This document shows positions 34,700 through 42,627 of a DNA stretch of 64,000 bases, one piece after another. The stretch spans positions 1 to 64,000 of the forward strand of contig NZ_JAUEQY010000025.1 in assembly GCF_030406325.1 (NCBI RefSeq), in the 5' to 3' direction. The DNA is from Actinomadura sp. DC4. Its GTDB lineage: Bacteria > Actinomycetota > Actinomycetes > Streptosporangiales > Streptosporangiaceae. Position numbers and translations under genes: made by a program. Within the stretch, counting starts at the first letter, position 1, and every line of letters begins with the position of its first letter. Below the pieces are notes generated by a model. That model had not been told where the DNA came from and searched no databases. It was given only the letters and a program-made list of their open reading frames with translations.

Positions 34700-35488
34700 G
34701 TGAGTCCAGCGAACTCCAGATCCGGCTCCGCGCCCGACGCGTCGGGCGTGCGCAGCGTCCAGCGAGCACTGGACATCCTGGCGCTGCTGAGCGAAGAGCG
34801 GCCCGCGGTGTCGATCCGCGAGATCGTCGAGGCGACCGGCCTGGCCAAGACCACGGCCATCCGGCTCGTCCAGACGCTGGAGCAGAACGGCCTGCTGTGG
34901 GCGGCGCCGGGCGGCTATCTCGCCGGGCCGGGGCTGTGGCGCTGGGCGCACCTGGCGCGCAGCAGCTGGGAGCTCCCGCCCGAGACGCAGAGGCTCATGC
35001 GCGACCTCGGCGCGCGCCGGCGCGAGACCGTCAACCTCTACATGCTCCGCGACATCCACCGCGTGTGCGTGGCGCAGCAGGAGAGCCCGCAGCCGCTCCG
35101 CCACGTGGTGCACGTCGGCGACGAGCTTCCGCTCTGGGCCGGCGCCGCGTCCAAGGTCCTGCTCCGCGACGCGCCGGAGAGCCTGCTGACGCGGGTCGCC
35201 CGCAGCTCGCCGTACGGCGAGGGCCACGTGAAACGGCTGACCGAGTGGATCGGGGAGGCGGCCCACCAGGGCTGGGCGGTCAGCCACGGCGAGCGCGAGG
35301 ACGGCCTGTCCGCCGTCGCGGTCCCGGTGACCGGGCGTTCCGGCGCGGTCGTCGCCGCGCTGTCGCTGAGCGGTCCCACCGTGCGGTTCTCCGACGACCA
35401 CGTCGAGCAGTTCTCCGCGGACCTGCGGCAGGCCGCCCGGCAGATGTCCGAACGGGGCTTCGACCACCCTCTCAGCCCGGCGATCTGA
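34700..35488 (+). CDS. IclR-family transcriptional regulator
   Basis: 262 aa from GTG 34700. The N-terminal winged helix reads VRSVQRALDILALLSEERPA then IVEATGLAKTTAIRLVQTLE. The C-terminal effector domain contains GAASKVLLRDAPESLL, VSHGEREDGLSAVAVPVTG and GAVVAALSLSGPTVRF, all typical of IclR. It leads the CoA-transferase pair and diverges from the ALDH operon. The shared motif around it also appears, partly, before the dehydroshikimate dehydratase gene. IclR members such as PcaU/PcaR control protocatechuate degradation, which fits. Confidence 0.92.
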   Translation: MSPANSRSGSAPDASGVRSVQRALDILALLSEERPAVSIREIVEATGLAKTTAIRLVQTLEQNGLLWAAPGGYLAGPGLWRWAHLARSSWELPPETQRLMRDLGARRRETVNLYMLRDIHRVCVAQQESPQPLRHVVHVGDELPLWAGAASKVLLRDAPESLLTRVARSSPYGEGHVKRLTEWIGEAAHQGWAVSHGEREDGLSAVAVPVTGRSGAVVAALSLSGPTVRFSDDHVEQFSADLRQAARQMSERGFDHPLSPAI

Positions 35489-35521
35489 CACGCGGCGCGG
35501 ACCCGTCGAAGGAGTCAACGA

Positions 35522-36730
35522 ATGCAGGAACGACCGCTCAGCGGAGTCCGGGTCCTCGACCTGACCAACGTGCTCGCCGGGCCGTACTGCGGCTACCAGC
35601 TCATGCTGCTCGGCGCGGAGGTCGTCAAGATCGAGGTGCCCGGCCAGGGCGACCTGGCCCGGCGGCTCGGGCCGGACCCGGCGCTCAACGGCGCCGGGCT
35701 GGGCACGTCCTTCCTCGCCCAGAACGCCGGTAAGAAGTCCGTCGAGCTCGACCTCAAGGACCCCGCGGGCCGGGACACGTTCACCGACCTGCTCCGGGGC
35801 GCCGACGTGCTCCTGGAGAACTTCCGCGCCGGCACGCTCGCCCGTCTCGGTTTCGGCTGGCCGCGCCTGCACGAGATCAACCCGCGTCTCGTCTACTGCG
35901 CCATCTCCGGTTTCGGGCAGACCGGCCCGATGAGCCAGGCTCCGGCGTACGACCAGATCATCCAGGGGCTGTCCGGGATGATGAGCGTCACCGGGACGCC
36001 GGAGACGGCCCCCCTGCGCGTCGGGTTCCCCGTCTGCGACACGGTCGGCGGCCTGGCCGCGGCCCTGCACGTCGCCGCCGCGCTGGCCGGCCGGTCGGTG
36101 ACCGGTGAGGGGACCTTCCTCGACGTCTCCATGCTGGAGGCCGCGATCTCGGCCATGGGGTGGACGGTCTCGAACTACCTGGTCAGCGGGGTCGCACCGG
36201 AGCCGACGGGCGACCAGAACGCGACGGCGGCCCCGTCAGGCACGTTCGATGCCGCCGACGGGCCGCTGAACATCGCGGCCAACCAGCAGCGGCAGTTCGA
36301 GACGCTCTGCGCGCTCGTCGGCCGGCCCGAGCTGGCAGCCGACCCGCGGTTCGCCGAGCGGGAGGCGCGCAAGCGCCACCGCGCGGAGCTCAACGACGAG
36401 CTCAACGCAGCGCTGCGCCTCCGGACCGCCGGGGAGTGGGAACGCATCCTCGTGCCGGCGGGGGTGCCGGCCGCCCGGATCGTCACGGTGCCGCAGGCGC
36501 TCGAACTCGACCAGCTCGGCCACCGCGGGTTCGTCACCGACCTGCCCTTCCCCGGCAGCCCCGCCCGTACGCTGCGCGTCGCGGGCAGCGGGGTGCTGCA
36601 CGACGGCGAGCCGCTGCGCCCCGCCGCGCCGCCGCCGCTCCTCGGCCAGGACAACGGCGAGCGGGAGGCTCTCGTGGCCCGGTGGACCGCCTCCGCCGAC
36701 GTCGTGAGCCCGCGAGCGGAGACCGCGTGA
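35522..36730 (+). CDS. Family III (CaiB/BaiF) CoA-transferase
   Basis: 402 aa from ATG 35522, with AAGGAG upstream. Motifs are LDLTNVLAGPYCGYQLMLLG, GADVLLENFRAGTLARLGF, YCAISGFGQTGPMSQAPAYD and a catalytic Asp region after AFDQ-type text (here APAYDQIIQGLSG). It transfers CoA from one acyl-CoA to another carboxylate. It overlaps the next gene by 4 bp as GTGA, so the two products probably act in sequence on the same acid. Confidence 0.92.
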   Translation: MQERPLSGVRVLDLTNVLAGPYCGYQLMLLGAEVVKIEVPGQGDLARRLGPDPALNGAGLGTSFLAQNAGKKSVELDLKDPAGRDTFTDLLRGADVLLENFRAGTLARLGFGWPRLHEINPRLVYCAISGFGQTGPMSQAPAYDQIIQGLSGMMSVTGTPETAPLRVGFPVCDTVGGLAAALHVAAALAGRSVTGEGTFLDVSMLEAAISAMGWTVSNYLVSGVAPEPTGDQNATAAPSGTFDAADGPLNIAANQQRQFETLCALVGRPELAADPRFAEREARKRHRAELNDELNAALRLRTAGEWERILVPAGVPAARIVTVPQALELDQLGHRGFVTDLPFPGSPARTLRVAGSGVLHDGEPLRPAAPPPLLGQDNGEREALVARWTASADVVSPRAETA

Positions 36731-37515
36731 ACGCGATCGACCCGACCGGAGCCGTCGCCGGCTGGTGGGCGACCTCCGTGTCCCGGATGGAACCCGGCGT
36801 CGTCGAGCTGCGCGGCCGTCCCGTACAGGACCTCATCGGGAACATCGGCCTCACCGCGATGATCTGGCTGATGCTGCGCGGGGAGATGCCCGCCCCCGCA
36901 CAGACCGCCCTGCTGGAGGCGGCGCTGGTCGCCGGGGTCGACCACGGGCCGCAGGCGCCCTCGATCGCCGTCGCGCGGATGGCGGCGACCTGCGGGGTCG
37001 GCCTGAACAACGCCATGGCCAGCGCGGTCAACACGCTCGGCGACTCGCACGGCGGGGCCGGCGAGCAGTGCGTCGAGCTGCTCGCCGAGGTGCTGGAGGC
37101 GGAGGCCTCGGGCGTCGACGCCGAGACCGCGGCCGAGCGGGTCATCGCGTCGCGCCCGCGCTACCTGCCCGGCTACGGCCACCGGTTCCATCCCGTCGAC
37201 CCACGGCGCGACCCGCTGCTGTCCCTGGTGGACGCGGCCGTGGCCGGCGGCGTCGTCGCCGGTGACCACCTGCGCGCCGGCCGCGCGGTCGAGACCGTGC
37301 TGAACCGCTCGCGCAGCAGGCCCGTGCCGATGAACATCGACGGTGCGACCGCCATCGTCTACGCCGAGCTCGGCTTCGCGGCCCCGCTGGCGCGCGGCCT
37401 GTTCGTCCTCAGCCGGAGCGTCGGCATCCTCGCGCACGCGTGGGAGGAGACGCAGCAGGGCACGCGCAACAAGGGCCCGATCCCCCGCTCGATCCTGCCC
37501 GCCCACATCCCCTGA
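36727..37515 (+). CDS. Citrate-synthase-like protein (citryl-CoA lyase type)
   Basis: 262 aa from GTG 36727. It is related to citrate synthase but lacks most of the N-terminal large-domain half of the ~430-aa enzyme. The three active-site positions remain: His in GDSHGGAGEQ, His in YGHRFHPVDPR and Asp in MNIDGATAIV. The end reads LSRSVGILAHAWEETQQG, the CoA-binding segment. Short members like this are annotated as citryl-CoA lyases. Behind a CoA-transferase, the simplest reading is activation of a hydroxy-acid and cleavage of its CoA ester. Condensation cannot be excluded. Confidence 0.82.
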   Translation: MNAIDPTGAVAGWWATSVSRMEPGVVELRGRPVQDLIGNIGLTAMIWLMLRGEMPAPAQTALLEAALVAGVDHGPQAPSIAVARMAATCGVGLNNAMASAVNTLGDSHGGAGEQCVELLAEVLEAEASGVDAETAAERVIASRPRYLPGYGHRFHPVDPRRDPLLSLVDAAVAGGVVAGDHLRAGRAVETVLNRSRSRPVPMNIDGATAIVYAELGFAAPLARGLFVLSRSVGILAHAWEETQQGTRNKGPIPRSILPAHIP

Positions 37516-37520
37516 GCGGC

Positions 37521-39338
37521 TCAGCCCACGCCGGGCCGCGCGTGCTGGGCGGCCAGGCGGATCGGCGCGTTGACCGCCCCGTACCCCTCGTATCCGCCGA
37601 AGCGCTGGACGATCTCGAAGAAGACGCGCCCGGTCGTCCGCGTGTAGAGGTGCAGGAACTCCCCGCGGTCGTCCCGGTCGTACAGCAGCCCGAGCTCCCG
37701 TAGCGTGCGGTGGCGCTCGGCTCCCAGGTCGTGGCGGGCCTCGAGGTCGTCGTAGTAGTTGTCCGGGATCGGCAGCAGGAGGTCCGGGGCGGCGCGCAGC
37801 CGGCGGGCGGTCGCGACGATGTCCCGGGTGCCCAGCGCGACGTGCTGCCAGGGCACATCGACGGCGCCGGGCCGCGAGCCGACGTAGGCGACGTTGAGCG
37901 CCACGCGTACGGCGCCGTCCGGGCTGGAGACCGCCCGGCTGCGGAGCAGGCCGTAAGGGTCGGCGAGTTCCAGGCTCTCGTGCGGCCGCAGCCCCAGCAC
38001 GCTGCGGTAGAACAGCGACGCCTCGTCGAAGTAGTGCCACGGCTGGGTGAGGGCGACATGGTCGATGCGGGTGATCCCGGACGACCCGGCCACGTCGCCG
38101 GGGACCGTGGTGAAGTCGTCGCGCCAGCTCGGATGGTCCGGCTTGGCCGTACGGCAGAAGAACAGCTCCGTGCCGTCGGGCGCGGCGACCGCGTCCAGCG
38201 GCGCCTCGTGCGGGGCGCGCGAGCGCGGCAGGACCGGGGCGAGCAGCGTCTCTGCGCGCTTGACCGAGCCCGCCGGGTCCGGGGTCTCCAGTCCGATGGC
38301 GGACAGGGCCGGGCCGGCCGCGCTGCCCGGCCCGCCGGTGTTCAGCAGGATCCGGGCCTGGCCCTGCTCCCACAGCTCGACCGGCTTGCCGGGGTGTCCG
38401 CCCTTACGGGTGAAGCCGAGCGCGGTGAGCAGGCCGCTCAGCCGGCCGGTGTCGGGGGTGGCCAGCTCGGCGAAGGCGAACCCGGACGGGATCACCGGGC
38501 GGGGCGTGAGGGTCGCGTTCCGCGGCCCCGGCGGGAGGGACTCCTCCAGCGCGATCAGGGACCGCATGGCGTCCTTGGCGGTACGGGCGGCGTCGGCCTG
38601 GCGGAAGACGTCGTTGAAGACCTCCAGCGACAGCGGCCCGCGGTAACCGGCCGCCAGGACGTGGCCGACCAGTCCCGCCACGTCGAAGTCGCCCTGCCCC
38701 GGGAAGCAGCGGTGGTGCCGGCTCCACTGCAGGACGTCCATGGACATCGGCGGCGCGTCGGCGAGCTGGAGGAAGAAGATCTTCTCGGCCGGGATGTCCT
38801 CGATGCCGCGCGGGTCGGAGCCGCGGGACAGGATGTGGAAGCTGTCCAGGCAGGTGCCGAGCGCGGGATGGCCGGCCAGCTCCACGATCCTCCAGGCGTG
38901 GCGGTAGTCGTCGACGTGGCGGCCCCAGGCGAGGGCCTCGTAGGCGATCCGGATGCCGCGGTCGGCCGCCCGCCCGGCGAGGATGCCGAGTTGCGCGGCG
39001 GCGAGCGCGTCGTCGCCGATGGCGTCCGGGGAGACGTTCGAGCAGACGAGCAGCTGCGTGGCGCCGAGGCGTTCCATCACGTCGAACTTGGCCTCGGCGC
39101 GGCGCAGGTTGCGTTCGAGGACGCCGTCCGGGACCCCTTCGAAGTCGCGGAACGGCTGGTAGAGGTCGATGCTCAGGCCGAGATCGGCCGCCCGGCGGCG
39201 CACCTCCTCCGGGCTCAGCGGACTGGCGAGCAGGTCGTTCTCGAAGATCTCCACGCCGTCGAACCCGGCCTCGGCGACCGCGGTCAGCTTGCCGGCCAGG
39301 GGCCCGCTGAGCGAGACCGTGGCGATGGACTTCCGCAT
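37521..39338 (-). CDS. quiC: 3-dehydroshikimate dehydratase, two-domain QuiC1/QsuB type
   Basis: 605 aa from ATG 39336-39338 after GGGGGG. The N-terminal half (~1-280) is a sugar-phosphate isomerase-like TIM barrel opening MRKSIATVSLSG with DGVEIFENDLL, LYQPFRDFEGV, IAYEALAWGRHV and LGTCLDSFHILSRG. The C-terminal half resembles 4-hydroxyphenylpyruvate dioxygenase (IDHVALTQPWHYFDEA, PVPENYYDD-like text as IPDNYYDDL, EFLHLYTRT, FFEIVQRFGGYEGYG). This order and wording match QsuB/QuiC1, which converts 3-dehydroshikimate to protocatechuate. The HPPD-like half is structural in known members. No protocatechuate-cleaving gene is in this window. Confidence 0.9.
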   Translation of the reverse strand: MRKSIATVSLSGPLAGKLTAVAEAGFDGVEIFENDLLASPLSPEEVRRRAADLGLSIDLYQPFRDFEGVPDGVLERNLRRAEAKFDVMERLGATQLLVCSNVSPDAIGDDALAAAQLGILAGRAADRGIRIAYEALAWGRHVDDYRHAWRIVELAGHPALGTCLDSFHILSRGSDPRGIEDIPAEKIFFLQLADAPPMSMDVLQWSRHHRCFPGQGDFDVAGLVGHVLAAGYRGPLSLEVFNDVFRQADAARTAKDAMRSLIALEESLPPGPRNATLTPRPVIPSGFAFAELATPDTGRLSGLLTALGFTRKGGHPGKPVELWEQGQARILLNTGGPGSAAGPALSAIGLETPDPAGSVKRAETLLAPVLPRSRAPHEAPLDAVAAPDGTELFFCRTAKPDHPSWRDDFTTVPGDVAGSSGITRIDHVALTQPWHYFDEASLFYRSVLGLRPHESLELADPYGLLRSRAVSSPDGAVRVALNVAYVGSRPGAVDVPWQHVALGTRDIVATARRLRAAPDLLLPIPDNYYDDLEARHDLGAERHRTLRELGLLYDRDDRGEFLHLYTRTTGRVFFEIVQRFGGYEGYGAVNAPIRLAAQHARPGVG

Positions 39339-39405
39339 GTTCCCCCCGTTCGCTCGGCGAGGTCGAATGCCCCGGTGGAGGCGGCGAGGACCATGATGGC
39401 GCTTA

Positions 39406-39425
39406 TGTACGGACCGGTACGTTAC
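39406..39425. promoter_or_regulatory. Partial match to the IclR-associated motif upstream of quiC
   Basis: On the quiC strand this reads GTAACGTACC then GGTCCGTACA, 68 nt before the start codon. It shares AACGTAC and GTCC/GGAC pieces with the elements at 34417 and 34645. The match is weaker, so the link is tentative. Confidence 0.35.
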
Positions 39426-39469
39426 TTCAGCGTCGAAGCGAGGGGAAGACCTGACGCGATCCCCGGCGG

Positions 39470-42283
39470 TCAGTTCTCGCGCGCGAGAACTGACCGTTCG
39501 GCGACGAGGTGGGCGAGTTCGGTCCGCGACGCGATGTGCAGCTTGGCGAAGATCTTGGACAGGTGGAACTTGATCGTGTGCGGCGAGATGAACATCCGCG
39601 TCGCGACCTGGCGGTTCGTCAGGCCCTGGGCGACCAGGAGGGCGACCTTCTGTTCCGTCGCGGTCAGGGCGGCCCATCCGGTGGCCGGTCGCTGGGTCGT
39701 GGACCAGTGGCGGCGTCGTACGCCGAGTGCGCGCAGCCTCGCCCGTACCCGGGCCGCGTCGCGCCGCGCGCCGATCCGCCGGTAGCCGTCCAGGGCCCGG
39801 TCGAGGATCTCGACGGCGGCCTGGCGATCGTCATCGGTCTCCGCGACCAGGACGCCCAGGTCCTCGGCGGCGGACGCGGCCGCCCACGGGTCGGCGAACC
39901 CGGCCTCCGCCTCGGCCAGGGAGGCGGCGTCCCGGCCGAGAAGGCCGCGGGCGTGGGCGGCCGCGGCGGCCAGGACCGGGAACTCCCGGTTGTTCACCGC
40001 GAGGAGCTCCGCCGTCTCGACGACCCTCTCGGCGCGCGTACGGCGGCCGTCGGCCAGCGCGATGCGGGTCATCCACGCGGCCAGGATCGGCTCCGTCGCG
40101 AGGACCCAGCACCGTACACCCGGGTCGCCGTAGCCGTAGCCGAGCGTCTCCCCCGCCTGTTCGAGGTCCCCTTCGGCCTCGCCGACCAGCGCCACCGACC
40201 AGGCGCCCCACATCACGTCGAAGTCCTTGCGTTCGGCCTGGTGACGCCGTGCGTACCGGGCCGCGAGCTCCATGTCGCCGTGTCTCAGCGCGACGACGAT
40301 GAGCGCGGTGAGGCCCCAGAGCATGTAGTAGTTGCACCCGCCGAACTCATCGGCGATGGCGAGCCCCGCCTCGGCCTCGGCGGCGGCGTCGTCCAGCGCT
40401 CCGGCGGCCAACCGCACGCGGGCCCGGGTCAGCGACGGGCGGGCCGCGTGCGTCGTGTGCCCGAAGGCCTCGACCTCGTCCTCGACGGCCTGGATCAGCG
40501 TCTCGGCCTCCTCCAGCTCCCGCACGGCGGTGAGGCAGCCGGCCAGGAGCAGGCGCGGCGGGGTACGGTGCGGTGCCCCGACCGGGCCGTGGCCCGCGAT
40601 CCTGACCGCCCGGCGGATGTGGGCGAGCCCGTCGGCGATCCGCCCCTCCGACCACGCCACGCACATCAGCAGCATGAGCGCGCCGACCACCGAGGCGTCG
40701 CAGTGCTCGCCCGGGGCGGCCACGATCTCCTCCGCGCGCCGCCGGCCCGCGCCGAAGTCATACATCGCGATCAGGCCCTCGAACCAGGCCAGTTCGACGA
40801 CGCCGCGGGCCTCTCCGGTGAGGTCCGGCCCGGCAAGGACGCACGTGGCCTCCTTCACCGCCTCGGTCGGCCGGCCGCTCAGCAGGAGCATCGCGGCGAG
40901 CGCGCCGTGCAGCCGGCCCGCCTCGCCGGGCGGGGCGTGGCCGAGCGCGGAGCGGGCGAGCTCGGCGGCCTCGCCCAGCCGCCCGGCGGACGTCAGGGCC
41001 TCGACCGCCGCCGCCATGCGCGCGTGGCGGCCGGGCGCCGTCGGCGCGGTGAGTTCCAGGGCACGTACGGCCAGGTCGGCGGCGGTCTGCGGGGCGGACC
41101 TCAGGACCTCGTCCGCCGCCCGGTCGAGCGCGATCAGCGTCGCCGGGCTGTCGGACCGGGCCGAGTGCATGAGGTGGGTGGCGGCCGGGACGGCCGAACC
41201 GCCCCGGTTCAGCAGCATCTCGCCGGCCTGCCGGTGCAGCGCCAGCCGTACGGGGGTGTCCAGGGTCTCGGCCACGGCCCGCCGCAGGAGCTCGTGCCGG
41301 AAGACCAGTGTGTCCCCGGCGGAGACGATGATGCCGGCCGCGCTCGCCTCCTTGAGCTGCGGCAGCAGGCGGCTGGGCAGCTCGCCGAGCATCTCGGCGA
41401 GGTCGTCCACGGGGAACGCGCGCCCCAGCACCGCCGCCACCTGGAGCAGCCGCTGGGCCGGGGAGGACAGGTGCTCCAGCCGCCGGCGCGCGATCGCGCG
41501 CACCTGGGGCAGCCGGGCGATGTCGAGCCGCGCCCAGCCGTCGACGATCTTGACCAGGCCCTCGGAGTCGATCTCCTGCAGCAGTTCGACGAGCCGGAAG
41601 GGGTTCCCTCGCGCGGCGGAGGCCACGGCGAGCACGCCGGGCGCCGCGCCCGCGCCCAGCACATCGGCGGCGATCTCCGCCACCGCGCCTTCGTCCAGCT
41701 CCTCCAGCGTGATCCGGGTGGCACCGTCGCGCTCCAGCGTGTCGAACAGCCGGTCCCGGGCCGAATCGCGCCCGGTACGGGCCAGCATCCACACCAGCGG
41801 GTACGAGACGAGATCGGGGATCAGCGACCGGAGCGCCAGGCAGGTCGTGGGATCGGCCCACTGGAGATCGTCCAGTGTCACCAGCAGGGGTCCCGCGCCG
41901 AGCCGGTCCTCCAGCCGTACGCGCACCGCGTCGATCAGCAGCGACCGTAGATCGACGATCTCCGGGCGCCCGCTACGGTCCGCGAGCAGGGTGCCGGCGG
42001 ACTCCCCCAGCGCCGACGTCAGCGGGGCGAGCGGCGTGAGCTGGCCGAGCTCGTCCGCCTCGCCCTGGATCACCCCGAGCCCGGCGTGTTCCGCGAGGTC
42101 GGCGGCCCGGCGCAGCAGGCGGGTCTTGCCCATGCCCTCCGCGCCCTCGATCAGCAGCACGCCGCCCCGGCCGCCCTCGGCCGCGCCGAGCAGGCAGACG
42201 ACGGTGCTCCATTCGCCGGGGCGGCCGCGCCAGCCGGGCCATGAGGGCACGCCGGCGGTCGTGACGTCCGGGTAGGGCCGCAT
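39470..42283 (-). CDS. LAL-type LuxR regulator (ATPase plus LuxR HTH)
   Basis: About 937 aa from ATG 42281-42283. An N-terminal AAA-like ATPase has Walker A EGAEGMGKTRLL near residue 40 and Walker B LLVTLDDLQWAD. A long helical TPR-like middle follows. The C-terminal LuxR HTH reads LTATEQKVALLVAQGLTNRQ then FISPHTIKFHLSKIFAKL. The classic LVGRE opening is weak (WPGWRGRPGEW). The GGAGGA site sits only 1 nt from this ATG, so a GTG at 42298 or a downstream start is possible. LAL proteins activate sugar or antibiotic genes; the target here is unknown. Confidence 0.88.
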   Translation of the reverse strand: MRPYPDVTTAGVPSWPGWRGRPGEWSTVVCLLGAAEGGRGGVLLIEGAEGMGKTRLLRRAADLAEHAGLGVIQGEADELGQLTPLAPLTSALGESAGTLLADRSGRPEIVDLRSLLIDAVRVRLEDRLGAGPLLVTLDDLQWADPTTCLALRSLIPDLVSYPLVWMLARTGRDSARDRLFDTLERDGATRITLEELDEGAVAEIAADVLGAGAAPGVLAVASAARGNPFRLVELLQEIDSEGLVKIVDGWARLDIARLPQVRAIARRRLEHLSSPAQRLLQVAAVLGRAFPVDDLAEMLGELPSRLLPQLKEASAAGIIVSAGDTLVFRHELLRRAVAETLDTPVRLALHRQAGEMLLNRGGSAVPAATHLMHSARSDSPATLIALDRAADEVLRSAPQTAADLAVRALELTAPTAPGRHARMAAAVEALTSAGRLGEAAELARSALGHAPPGEAGRLHGALAAMLLLSGRPTEAVKEATCVLAGPDLTGEARGVVELAWFEGLIAMYDFGAGRRRAEEIVAAPGEHCDASVVGALMLLMCVAWSEGRIADGLAHIRRAVRIAGHGPVGAPHRTPPRLLLAGCLTAVRELEEAETLIQAVEDEVEAFGHTTHAARPSLTRARVRLAAGALDDAAAEAEAGLAIADEFGGCNYYMLWGLTALIVVALRHGDMELAARYARRHQAERKDFDVMWGAWSVALVGEAEGDLEQAGETLGYGYGDPGVRCWVLATEPILAAWMTRIALADGRRTRAERVVETAELLAVNNREFPVLAAAAAHARGLLGRDAASLAEAEAGFADPWAAASAAEDLGVLVAETDDDRQAAVEILDRALDGYRRIGARRDAARVRARLRALGVRRRHWSTTQRPATGWAALTATEQKVALLVAQGLTNRQVATRMFISPHTIKFHLSKIFAKLHIASRTELAHLVAERSVLAREN

Positions 42284-42582
42284 TCCTCCATGAGACACCC
42301 CGGTCTCACCGCCTGGCAACGCACCCCATGAGCTGCGCGAACGGCTCGCGGGGGCCTGCCGAGACCCCGACCGGCCCCCTGGTTCGGACCGGGGCCTCGG
42401 CGGCCCGCCGTCACCGGCAGGACGAAGCGATGACGGCGATGGTGACGCGGATGATCGCGCCGGTCTCCCGGTTCCCCCCATCGGGTCCCGGCACGACCGG
42501 CCACCTCACCACAGGCTTCGAACGGCGACAGTCACCATGGTCCCCGCGATCGGCCGCCCGCATATCACCCATCCGGGCAGGC
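42284..42582. other. Intergenic region upstream of the LAL regulator
   Basis: About 300 bases show no credible gene on either strand. It should contain the promoter of the LAL regulator, but I see no clear -10/-35 pair or palindrome. Confidence 0.4.
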
Positions 42583-42626
42583 CCGTACGGCCGGTGAGCG
42601 GGGGGGATGGCTCACCGGCCGTACGG
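42583..42626 (-). terminator. Strong hairpin terminator downstream of the MMPL gene
   Basis: A perfect 17-bp inverted repeat (CCGTACGGCCGGTGAGC at 42583-42599 and GCTCACCGGCCGTACGG at 42610-42626) has a 10-nt loop. It begins 2 nt after the MMPL stop codon. There is no U-tract, as is common in actinomycetes. Confidence 0.75.
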
Positions 42627-42627
42627 C

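Noticed and set aside
37521-39338. Annotation as 4-hydroxyphenylpyruvate dioxygenase
   Set aside because: The C-terminal half is HPPD-like, but the N-terminal TIM barrel and overall order match the two-domain dehydroshikimate dehydratases, not HPPD.
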